From contig JAGGNK010012003.1 of assembly GCA_017590115.1 (NCBI GenBank), positions 3,735,041-3,799,040 of the forward strand: a stretch of 64,000 nt of DNA. The letters run 5' to 3'. Below the pieces are notes generated by a model. That model did no database searches. It was not told the DNA's origin and worked only from the letters and a program-made list of their open reading frames with translations. The DNA comes from Montifringilla adamsi. Taxonomy: Eukaryota; Chordata; Aves; Passeriformes; Passeridae. Below, piece by piece: positions 1 through 11,700 of this stretch (positions are counted from its first letter, which is position 1; each line of letters begins with the position of its first letter). The position numbers and the translations under genes are program-made.

Positions 1-3000
1 TGTGTGAAAACGCTGCACAGGTGAGCACTTAGAACAGCACAGGAAACCAGAATCCAATGTGTCATGTGCACTTTTCTTTATCATTTCTCCATCTATAAAT
101 GTAGCATAAATTATTATCTACCTAATTTCCAGGTACACAACATTCCTTTAAGGTGTGTATGGGATGCTGCCCTTGTTCATTAGGCCATTAAATATCAGAG
201 AATGAGCAGTTACCTCTCCTGAGCAGTGTGCAATAAAGCAGCTCCTCTTTCCACCCTGCCAAGAGACCTGTGCAATCAGACCCCCGTGACACCGACACCC
301 ACGGTGCTCTGCAGGACTGCACAGCTCTACCTTGAAGTATCATTTCGTGGCATCAGAGAGTCCAGAATTAAACATGAAACATTCTGCTAATCCTTGTGAA
401 GTTGACAAAGAAAGCTGTTACCCTGTACTTGATCAGCTCCTAAAGAAAATGTTCCCCTTGGTAGGACATCAGACTCTGCTCGTGGCCAGACACAGAGACT
501 CAGCACTGGAAAATTTCACTGAGATTTGCAGCCAGGCTGCATCTCAGGAGACTTCCTATTATTATTTTCTTTACTAATAAATCATTATGTTGTCTCCTTC
601 ACAGCGCAGAGAGTTCAAATAAACCTGTCCCTGTGACAATCTGATTTTCTGAAGGAGTGTCCTGTTCTGTTGAGTCATGTGAGAGGAAAATACAAAGAAG
701 TAGAAAGACAGATCAAAAAGGGGTAGCAGAAAGGGCCCTGGAGGCAGACTTAAGTTTGGTATTTAATATTTCAGGTAAAATATTCACTTAGCATCAATTA
801 TCTTGTTGGGCTCTTTTTTTATTTTTTTTTTCCAAATGAAATTGCTTTCTGAATCAGCCAGCTCTCTAATTACCAGATTGAATGATTGAAATTTTTAGGG
901 CAATTAAATTCAAGCCTTTCTTTTTCAGTCCTTATGTTATTCCCCCCTTCTCTCCCTCCCTCTCCAGTCTGGAGCCTTTCTATAATTTGGAGGCAGTTGC
1001 AGAAGCAAGCAGACCTTTAAAGCCAAGATGTATGTCTCCTTTAATTCCTCTGTGGATTTGTTTCACAGACTAAGCAGAGAGGGTTCTGGTCTCTCAGGAC
1101 ATGTGCATTACAAACACACTGCATGGTGTGGGTTTTATCCCAGTGTGTCATGTCATTTAAAAACAGCTTGGAAGGATTCATTTAATATAGAAATTCTGTG
1201 AAAAGATAAAGATCAATGCAGAAAATACAGGCACTATTGGAAAATGCCTGCAAAGCAAGCTACAAGACTAAGGAGCAAATTGATAATAACAATGATGATT
1301 GATGGTGTACTAGATAAGAGAAAACAAAACTCCCAATAAAACAATACAAAAGTCTGTTAACAGAGCTGCTAGGAGAAAACCATGAAATGGCTGGGTGAAA
1401 GGATAAGGATTCTTCCAAGAAAGGACACAAAATTCACAGGATGGAATGCCAGGCCCAGGTGACAAAGCTGCTGCTCATTTGTCTCTGTTGTTGGGATTAG
1501 GGCATTAATCCTGCAGAATGAGTAACCACATTCTCACATGAAGGTTTGTGAGCTGGTCTGTGGGTTTCAGTGGGACTATTCCTCCCTAAAAGTTAAGTGG
1601 ATGCTTAACAGCTTTGATGAATCAGGATCTAACCCAGTGAACATGACACATCTTTATTACAAAGAATCTTGGAAATGGTGTAGGATTTGCCTCAGAAACC
1701 TCACTCTGAGTTTTTCAGGTTTCCAGACCCAGCCTAGGACACAAACCTGGGGCTACTCTCCAGCAGGCACTTGCAGGCAGAGGGACTGAGGGATTTCTTT
1801 TCATGCTCTGTTACCCTGGGGATAGTTATAATGTCAATAAATCAGAACGATGAACACCAGGCTAACTTCCAGCGTGCATCCACGGCCATTTCACTAAAGC
1901 CAGATGAGCTGCATTATGCCTATTTATTACCTAATTATCCCTGTAGGTGTTTGAGGTGCCCCACAACACTAAGCAGTCCTTGCCCTGAAGAGCACACAGT
2001 CAGATCTAAGATTAGAGATGACAGCACTGCAAGGGGCTGGACCTGGAGAAAGAACAAGGTTCTTGTTCAACCAGAAACTTGAATGCACATCTGTCTCAAA
2101 GTTCAGTTAATTGATTGAGCACTGCTGTGACTCAAGGTTGGGATGACTGATGGAGAGAAGAATTTCAGATGCAGGTTCCTGAAAAACCTACTGTTTCTGC
2201 TGAATTTAATGTTCTGATGTTCCTGCATGGATACTCTGAGAGACACAGAGATCAGACCTTTAGGAACTGTGATTTCATGTCAGCGGAATTTTGCAATTTC
2301 ATAGTGGTTAATGTTTTGGCTCATTGCAGTAATTCCAGTGGGATGGAATGTGTATTAATGTCCATGAGCATTCCCTGGGAGACACAGCCCTTGTGGCTCC
2401 TACGCTGCCTCCTGTTCCCTTCCTGCTCCCACTGCCACACTCATTACCACACACCTCTTCTTTCATGCTCTGAAGTCCATGACTCTCCACCACTTTGCAC
2501 TATCTTGGGATATGGCCCCGTCTGGCTGCATTTCTCTTCACAGAGAAAAGCAAAGCACAGCTTCCCAGGGATATTTCTGGGATTAACATTTTCTGAACCT
2601 CAGAGAAAGAAAAAACAACTCTTATCTCAGTTGCTGCCCCTCTTGTTGTTCACAAGTGGAATGCATTGTGGAAGATTGTTTACCTGAAAGGAATTGGTAA
2701 TTAGATTCTGGTGTGTTTTGATTCATTAACCAACTGAATCCACGTCTGTGTGTCAGGACTGTCGCTGACAGTCACGAGATTCTGTGCAGTTGAGTGCAGT
2801 TGGGCGCTTGTGCAGATTCACTTTAGATGTAATATAGTATGGAATAATATAATAAAGTAATTAATTAACCTTCTGAGAAAATGGAGTCCTCCTCGACATT
2901 TCCTCCCCTTGTCAGGGTTACCCTGTAATTACTATAGCCCTGGACTTCAGGCATTTTTATAGATTCAGGGGAAAGAGACCTGCCCTGAGTCACTTTATTG

Positions 3001-3430
3001 CCATCTGCAGAGAGGTGCTTTTCCACCCTCCAGGTGTAGATGCAGTTCTGCAGAGGCTCAGATGTTTTGCTGGAGCTCTGAATGCCTGCACCAGGCTCTG
3101 GGGCTACTGAAGTGGCCAGGATTGATTGCTGGTTTCCCCAGCATTTTCTCAAGGAATGTGTTTCCCTTCCTGTTTTTTCAAGATGCCATGTCCACTTAAA
3201 ATCTTCCAGTGCATGCCCTGTGCTCATTATTTAGCAGTACATGGGAAAACCCCTTCAGCTCAAGCTTGCTGTGAGTGCTGTACAATTGTATCCCAACTGC
3301 CTCCTCTACTTATCTGCTGCATTATTTCTGTGAAAGCAAAAGCTGTGCATGGAACAGATGCTTGGAATGGTATTGGGATCCAATTACTGCACTTTTCCAA
3401 CCTTACATCTATTGTCTAAACTTGGAGCAG
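1..3430. other. 5' flank of the myosin light chain gene, no gene recognised
   Basis: Only short, unrelated open frames on both strands; none has family motifs or a convincing splice pattern. Base composition is ordinary, with AT-rich patches (for example near 780-840 and 2820-2870). The last 150 bases before the promoter contain an E-box CAGATG at 3355-3360 and a reverse GATA motif TTATCT at 3310-3315, which could belong to the muscle promoter; single motifs of this length are expected by chance. In mammals the 5' side of MYL10 faces CUX1, but I see no CUX1 exon here. Confidence 0.5.
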
Positions 3431-3433
3431 GCA

Positions 3434-3463
3434 TATTTTTATTCCTTGGTGACACTATATAAA
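3434..3463 (+). promoter_or_regulatory. TATA promoter with MEF2-like element of the MYL10 gene
   Basis: A TATAAA box at 3458-3463 lies 69 bases upstream of the ATG. It is preceded, 16 bases upstream, by TATTTTTAT (3434-3442), whose core TATTTTTA fits the TAWWWWTA centre of a MEF2 site although the flanking bases are not consensus. An A/T-rich MEF2 element just upstream of the TATA box is known for cardiac MLC2 promoters, so the arrangement fits a striated-muscle promoter. Transcription would start near 3487-3490. The TATA box is clear; the MEF2 role is inferred. Confidence 0.7.
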
Positions 3464-3486
3464 GAGACAATTGGCATTGTGTTTGC

Positions 3487-3534
3487 TGGCTGACTGGTTG
3501 GCAGAGCAGGGGTGAAAGGAGCAGCAGCACCATG
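3487..3534 (+). CDS. MYL10: MYL10 exon 1: 5'UTR and start codon only
   Basis: The ATG at 3532-3534 is followed at once by a strong donor, gtaggt (3535-3540), so the exon codes only Met. A first coding exon ending after ATG is characteristic of sarcomeric MLC2 genes. The context CAGCACCATG has A at -3, and splicing to exon 2 puts G at +4, giving a full Kozak match. The left boundary (transcription start) is estimated from the TATA box at 3458 and is uncertain by several bases. Confidence 0.85.
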
Positions 3535-5710
3535 GTAGGTTTTATCCTTCCCCATGTCTGTTTGTCTCTGTATTTCTTTCTGACTCTTATGATTCAAGCA
3601 GAGCAGGAATGATCACACAGCACCCCATGAAATCTCATCTTAGTATCACATCCAGAATGCTGATATACCCCACAGAGTGAGCTGGGAACTCCCAAGGACT
3701 GCTCTGCATGTATTTCACAAAGGAGGAAGGAACAGGACACAGATGAATGTGCAGAAAGGAAGAGTTTGTGCAGCTCTGTCCCACATTCACACACCTGGCA
3801 CGGCTGGTGTGGGAGAGAATTAAAATCTGCTGTGGTGTGATGGGGACTGAGGGAAAGGGATTGCTCTGGAATTGTGACTGTGTTGCTCTTGTGACCCTGA
3901 GGAGAAGCAGGAAGCACTGCAGAAATTTCTGTGTCTTGTCTTTGCCCGGCTCACTGTTGGCTTTTAGCTCTGGGACTGCACTAGCCACCTCACTTGGTGT
4001 GATTCCAAAAAGCAAAGAACTCCTGCCTAAGGAACTGTGGGCAGAGCAGGCAGATCTTTGTCTCTTGCAAATTCAGAGGAATTACTACAACAGTATTAGG
4101 GGGAAAAAAAAAAAAAAGAGCAGATGATTTTGCCTTTGTTTATTTTGCTCCTTTTTGCAGGTCCTTTTCAGTCTGTCTAAAAGCAATGCTGCCCTGTGGC
4201 TCCCTGGGGCTATGGAATATTTGATTGTGGAGAACACCAGAGAGGGAGTTGTATATGAAAAGCTTTCTCAAAGCTTAGTTCAAACTTGATCCTATTTAAG
4301 CAGGTGATGAATGTGATCCACGTGCTGTTCTGAGCAGGGCAAAACCACATTCAATGGCATTTCTAAAATCCATGCACAAAACAGGTTCCAGTTTCATCCA
4401 GTGCCAGCCCAGTGTCAGTGGTTTCACACTAATCTTGCTCCTCACCAGTGTTTCAGAAGGGACCAGTGCCTTGTGCTGATTTTGCCTCTTCACGTGTGGA
4501 TTTACAGGTTTCCCTTTAATCAGCCTCAGTAAAGTCTAAGCCAGCCCTTTTGTGGGGTGGGGGACAAGTGCTGGGTCTTTTAGCTTTTATTTTTCCCCTC
4601 TTCTTTTTTTCCCCAAGATTTCACTTATCAGTTTTTTCCCTGCCTGTTTAGTTCAATGACACACCAACACTCATTGATGTTTGAAGATATTCCAGGACAT
4701 TCTGTGATGAAATGCTTAAGTTAGGAGACGTGAAAATATAGTGAGAGACTCGTCTGTCTCCTCGCTCCCAGCTCAACTGACGATGCTCTGTGGTGGTTCT
4801 TTTCATTGTGCCTTTTGTTTTGGGAAAATCTCTTCTGAGGTACCTTACTATACAGGGACACATGAAACAGATTTAAAATGGAAAGAAAAAAATAGCCTTA
4901 ATGAAAGAAAGCTGAAGAATATCTTTACATAAGGAAGTGATCATTTTTTATTAATCAGAGGGAAATGTATATGTAATTATGCTAGATGAACTCTGTGGGG
5001 AGGTTTTTTTCTCTCTTTATGATGTCTTAAGGGATTTATAAATATTACAGAGGTTTTATAGCATCATAATATTTCAGATGTGCAGTAAAGCTACTTTCAA
5101 AGGATTAGTGCAGACAAAGCAGCATAGTAAAAAATAATTACAAGTCAGCCAGTGCTACTAGGCTCTGACATCCAGGGCTGATGACAGTGAGAGAGGCAGG
5201 GTTCAGGGAGATAATTTTTCTAACAAGAGCAGACCACACAAGTGCTGTGGAATGGAGTTCTGAGAACTGTCTACGGCTCTCTGTTTATTCCAGGGAGTTT
5301 CAGACAAGCTGGGTCTGTGATGTCTCCCTGCATGCTCCGTGCTGGTGGGCAGAAGGAAGGGCAGTGGCACGAGCGAGGAGAGGGAAGAGTTTTTCTTATT
5401 CCCCAAACATCCCCGTCTTTGCTCAGTTCGAGCGACTCCTCGTAGCACATTTCTGTACGCTGAGGGGAACTGCATGACCAAAAATAGCCTGGATGCTGAT
5501 CAGAGGTGCTCTGCAGGCTGGAATGTGCCACCTGCACCGAGAGCAGCACCGACCGCAGCACAGCCACGCTGAGTGACCCCGGCAGCTGAAACGGGGCTGC
5601 TGTGTGTGTGGGTGTGTGACACACTGGGAGTGTCCCTGTGTGTGTGTGTGTGTGTGACACACTGGGAGTGTCCCTGTGTGTGTGTGTGTGTGTGACACAC
5701 TGGGAGTGTC

Positions 5711-5762
<52 letters not shown>

Positions 5763-8700
5763 TGTGACACACTGGGAGTGTCCCTGTGTGTGTGTGAATG
5801 TGTGACACACTGGGAGTGTCCCTGTGTGTGTGTGTGTGTGTGTGAATGTGTGACACACTGGGAGTGTCCCTGTGTGTGTCTGTGAGTGTGTGTGACAGCC
5901 CTGGTAGTGTTCCTGTGTGTGTGTGTGTGTCCATGTGTCTGTGTGTGACACACTGGGAGTGTCTCTGTGTGTGTCAGTGTGTGTGTGTGTGTGTGTGACA
6001 CACTGGGAGTGTCCATGTGTGTGTGTGTGTGTGTGACACTCTGGGAGTGTTCCTGTGTGAGTGTGTCAGTGTGTGTGACAGCCCTGAGAGTGTCTGTGTG
6101 TCTGTATGTCTGTGTGTGTGTCAATGTGTGAGTGTGTCAGTGTGTGTGACAGCCCTGAGAGTGTCTGTGTGTCTGTATGTCTGTGTGTGTGTCAATGTGT
6201 GAGTGTGTCAGTGTGTGTGACAGCCCTGGGAGTGTCTGTGTGTGTGTGTGTGTCCCTGTGTGTGTGACTGTGTGTCCCTGTGTTTGTCCATATGAGTGTG
6301 TGTGTCCCCATATGTGCTTGTGTGACCGTGTGTCCGTCCGTGTGTGTGACAGCCCCGTGTGTGCACACAGGGACTGCTCATCTCTTCACACGAAGGAGAA
6401 GATTTACTGGGTTGGGAAAAGCAGCTGTTGAATTTTGGCCTATCTGTTGGATTTTGCCCTAACTGTTGAATTTTGGCCCATCTATTGAATTCTGGCCCAT
6501 TTGTTGTGTTTTGGCCTATCTGTTGGGTTTTGGCTCAGCTGTTGAATTTGGGGTCCTCCAGGTGGAGGAGCCTGTGGCTGGAGAGGCTGGGGAGGCTCTC
6601 TGCTGCTCCGGGATGAGTTTGGGAGATAAAGCCTTCCCTCTGGGTGTCTGCAGGAGGAGAAGGAGCCTGTGGCTGGGAAGGGTTTTCTGTGGGGAGGAGG
6701 AGAACGCTGGAGTGCCCAGGAGTGTGGAGCAGGGAGGCTGCAGGCCAACAGATTTTGTATCTGGCAGGGATCAAAGGTGTGTGGGTGTGTGCAGGCTGGG
6801 ACTGCACACAAAATGGAGTGAGGATGAGAAGGGAGGGGTCTGTTTGTGACTGCAGAGCAGGTAATAAGAAGATCTTCTCTTTCTCAGTTCTGATAACGTG
6901 GTTTATTTGAATGATCTGAGGCTGCTGCCTGTTTGAAATGCAAATTGTGCCCTTAGAGCAGTTTGTGTTGCTTACTCCTCTAGACTGCTCCCTCCAAGGC
7001 ATGCACTTGGGTTGGCCTTGTGCTGCTCACCTGCCATGGAAAGGACCTCAACCACTCTAAAAAACCACTCTGTCCATAGCTGGGATGTTTGGTGCAGATG
7101 CAGTGTAAATTATCTCAGCAGAGCAAACCTGTGAGACAAAAATCAACAAATATCCTGTCCCATGCTGCAGCAATCCCTTGTCCAGTCCTGAGATGTAACT
7201 TCTGATTCAGAAGCTGTATTTGATGATAACAGAAATTTGAAGACAGGAAATGTCAGCACCAAGATCCCAGAGCGGATGAAAAACAAGGAGAGAGTGTGAT
7301 GGATGAAAAAGTAATAGTAACTGAGATATGACATCACACAGTGGATCACAGCAGGGGACAAAGTCTGAGCAAAATGATGGATGATTCTGTCTTTTCTGCA
7401 GTTGTAGATGTAGGTGCAGAGGAAGGAAGTACAAAATGCGAAACAGTAAAAACCTGGTGGTATCTTATGTCTACTTTGTCCTGGACTGGATAAACACTTA
7501 AGGCTACAAGACAGCAGAATCAGGCTCTTAACAGTGTCCGCTGCTGCTTCTCCCTGCAGGGCTCTCTCCCTGCTTATCCACTGAGCTGTCTCTGGTTGAA
7601 AAATTAGAAGACACAGTAAGTGGCTGAGTAGGGAAGTGTTTCTGCTTCTGTTTTTGACTTTGCTGTCAGGAGCACCGCACTGTGCCACTGTTAAGTATTA
7701 AGAGTGTTTTCTGAGGGGCTTAGAGCATGGTGGGCTAAACAAGGAAGTGACCTCCCCAAACCACTCCAAACCAAATGACACCAAACCAAACCAAACCAAA
7801 GCTGTGGCTTGTGGCAGAGTGCTGCCCGCCTCTCCTGACTGCCAATGGAGCTGTTCCTGTGCTGCAGGAAATGCCAGGTGGAGGTTGTTTATTTCCTGCT
7901 TACTGAAGGGTACAAGTGTGTCCCTGAGCAGCCACTGGGGGACCTTGCTCACCCTGCTGCAACTTGCCTGGTTTTCCATTTTTCTTGGTTGTGTTCACAA
8001 TGCACTGAGGAGTGGAGATGATAAAGCTCTGCAATAATCCAGTGTCATGGATCTGCTCTGGCATCACCTCTTTGTGAATTTATCAGGGCAAACAATGCCT
8101 CATGTTCTGAAGTAGGAACAAGGTATTTTCATCTCCTGCCTCCTTTGTATGTAGAGACAGAAACTGATTCCCCACCCCCTTATCTTCTAGGTCACCCTGA
8201 AATCAAATTTCCTTCTGATTCTCTTGAACATCACCCCCCTCCCACCTTTGCAACACATAAAAAATGGATCCCTTTTCTTACATCCAGAGAGGCAAAGGCC
8301 ACACACACTCATTGTCTTTGCCTGCCTGTGTCCCTGCACACCCTGGTTCTTTTGGGCTCCCTGACACTGCCAGAAAGGAGAAAAATAAAGAACCTCAGTG
8401 AGGGAAACTCAGCTCAAAGAAAATGTCTGGTACAACAGAGTTTTCTTGGGACCAGATTTTGGTATGCTTCCATTTCTTCACTTAAAGCCTCTAAAACAAA
8501 CCAAAACCAACCAAATAAAACAACAACAAAAAAAGACCCTTTAAAATCCAGGCTAATTGAAAGAGTGCTAACACTGCTAAGACAAATGAGTGATATGCGA
8601 CAAGCCTGTGGTTTCTCCTCTAAAGTGAAGTGTTGTTTTCTTCACAATGGGATGATTAATACTCTCAGGCAGGAATATTAATAGGCTTGTTCAGTTGTTG

Positions 8701-11700
8701 CAACATTCTTCCCACTGCTGTGCTATTGAGGCCTCGGAATCCGAGCCCAGGGGACCCTCAGCTCTTCAGTTTCTCATCTGGCACGTTTTGTATGTCAGTC
8801 TCACAGCACATGTTGCAATGAGAGCTGCTCTATCTTTGCAAAGTGCAGCCTGGCACACTTTGGTTTCAAGAGTGGGGAAATCAAGGCAGGCAGAAGTGAT
8901 GTGTCAGTCACCCACTTTCTCCTCTGTGGGTCACCTACTAAATCCTTGATGTCTCAGAAGCCATACGTTTGCTCAGCTCTGTGATGTTGCTTTTAATGTG
9001 CCATTCTTTCAGAGAGAGACTCTGGAGTCAGAATCCTGACTGTGTTCATTAAAAAATTCTGGAGTGTTTGGAATTGTCAGACAGCAGCACAGAACTATTC
9101 TATTCTCAGAGTTATTCTTTTCTGTAACACAGACCTATTTCTGTTCTCTTAGAGCTGTCTTTTAATTCAAGTTACCCACCAGAAAAACAATGAACTCTGT
9201 TCTGTTCCTGCTCCACCTACTTCTCTCTCAGCCTTCCCCCTCACAGCACCTCCCTGCCCACAGCTTGTGCAAAATTGGGGTGCAGTTCTTTCTGTGATTA
9301 TGAATTTTCTGGCTTTTTAGAGCAGGTAAGCTGCATTCCCAGTACTGGGAACTGGTAATCCAAGATGCTCTGTGTTGGATGCTACAAGAATTAGCTTGAA
9401 CCTGGTGATGGAAACCAATGCCAGCTGGCAGCTGTTCATGGGCCCCTGTGAAATGTGGTGGTGGTCTCAGCCCCCTCTTATTTATGAGCAGGTCATGAAT
9501 GGGATCCATATCCAGACCTTCAGCAGAAAAACTAAAAATTGATTGAGCATCATGGGCACTGATCTTCTCTGTCATCTCTGGAGACAACAAACCAGAGAGT
9601 AACTGTGAACAAATATGTTAGGATGAATTTTTCTAGTACTTCTTCTAGGCTGGAAGTAAATAATTTTTAAGTTCCCTCCCAACCCCAAACATTTTATGAT
9701 TCTATGATGCTACAGTAATTGTTCCCTGTATAATCAGTTTTCAATCTTTGCCTTGAAAAGGACTTCACTAATGTGAAGCCTTTTGGGTGGTTTTTGACTT
9801 GCTGGTGTGTTTCTAATAGATATTGAGCTCCAGCTTTTGCATTTATCTGATCCTTCCTTGCAGCTATAGCCCTTGCTTGAAGCCTTACAGCCCAGAGAAC
9901 CCAATAAACTGAGGAATAATGGAGGAATTGCCAGTGTTTGGCATTTAGAAGAGCTGGACCCCACTGTCTGTGGCTGTGGTGATGGCTGAAAAAATGCAGA
10001 TGGTTTGCTAGCACGGGGAATTTATCAAGCTGAGCATGGATGCTGTGTTTGGCCACAGCAGAGCAGACCATGAGGAGGGCAAAGCCTGTTTTGTGTCCAG
10101 CAGAGCAGCTCCAGGAGCCCAGCAGAACCAGCCCAGTGCCCTGCCCAGGCCCCCAGCCCTGCAGTGCCCCCACAGCTGGCAGTGCTCTCCCCTGGGTAAC
10201 ATCTGCTTCCCCTTTACCTCGGGGAACAAATACATGTAAATACATAGGATTGTTCTGAATATTTCCATTCGATCTGGAAGTGTTGAAAGCCTCCTCCAGG
10301 CACCTCACGTTATGTGGAAGATTGCCCATTACTGCTCAAAATAACACTTATTTCATGTGGAGGAGGAGGAGGGAATCTGTTTATTCCAAAATCAATATTT
10401 CTACATTCATTAAAAATTCCACTTATTAACTTCTTTTTTCCATGCCTGTGGTGGCATTCTATCCTTGTTTTTATCCTCACTACAAGTATATTTTTCACTT
10501 AATTTCCATTCCTATTTCCAGATTTTAGTTCTTTGAATTAGCTGATAGGAGCTTGACAGGTCTGGAGTGTGGGTATGTGGGAGAGTGTCTAACATTGCCC
10601 TAATTTCCCCCCTTCCATATCCTGGGATCTAAACCAGGGTGGCTGAGTGCAGAAATCTGCCTGGCAAATTAAATTGATCAGACAATGTACGCTTCAAAAG
10701 AGTCAAGTGGGAATATTTTCTTGAGCTGCTCTGTTCCTCAGGATATTTGAAATCAGTATTGAATTTGAACTTTCACAGGCTTTTTTATTTTGATGAAAGG
10801 AGACAGTAGAAGTTGCCTTCTGTTTCAGGCAGAATAGCCCAAACTAAGTAAGACTAATTTTCTGTGACACGAGAACCAGGTGGGACTATGATAATGAAGT
10901 TTAAAAGTAAAAATGATAAAGAAAAAAGTAATCTGTCTGGAAGGGAACTCAAAAGGCATTGCAGCTCATTATCCTGCCCCAAGTAAGGATAACACTGTGA
11001 TTAAAACACTTCTGTAATCCTTAGGAATCACAGATTTTATTCTTTACTGCAGAACAAGAACTATATTGTCTTAGGCAAGCTGGTTGGGCCCTTATTCAAA
11101 GATACTTAATGAAGTCTGGTTCTGACTGATTTTTAGTGAGCATTAGATTCTTAGATATCATTGTAGCTCTTCCCCCAATCTTGCTCTGTCTCAGCCTCCA
11201 GACTTGAGAATGGTGATAAAAGCAGTCCTGCCCTTTCGTTTGAGATGACTATCTTGAATATTAAAATAACATGGTCTGGTGAGGTGCTGCACTGCAGTGC
11301 CATAGGTTGGTGCAGGAATAGACACTCCAGGAGTAAAAGGTGCTCCTACTTGGAAAGGATTAATCTGTTCTGTCAGTGCTGGCCCAGACCAAGCAGATTT
11401 CTAAACATTTCTGCATGAGTAGGAAATGATATAACTTCCCTTTCTAGTTCCTGAGCTGAGCCTTCATGCAGGGCCTTGTTTGGAGTCTGGCTGCCAGTCC
11501 CAGCATGGGACCTGGGAAGAGGGAACCCTTGGAGGCACTCACCTGAATTCTGGAATGTCTTGAGATCAGCAGGCTGGCAATTCTAGCTCATATTGTCAAG
11601 TGGCACCACTCCACACCAAGGGCTGTCACCCCTGGGCTCTGCAGAGCCAGTGTGGAGGGGAGTGGTCCCTGTGTGACATGGCCTGGGATGCTTTGAGGTG

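Noticed and set aside
5271..6202. Long overlapping open frames on both strands (up to 233 codons, His/Thr-rich or Cys/Val-rich)
   Set aside because: They are pure translation of the TG/CA minisatellite, where stop codons are rare in several frames.
6425..6557. Possible CRISPR-like array (regular short repeats)
   Set aside because: The 19-bp units are contiguous, with no unique spacers, and the host is a vertebrate; it is a tandem repeat.
9694..10329. 211-codon minus-strand open frame in MYL10 intron 1
   Set aside because: It uses a non-ATG start or low-quality ATG, overlaps a CR1 tail at its end, and shows no family motif or splice structure.
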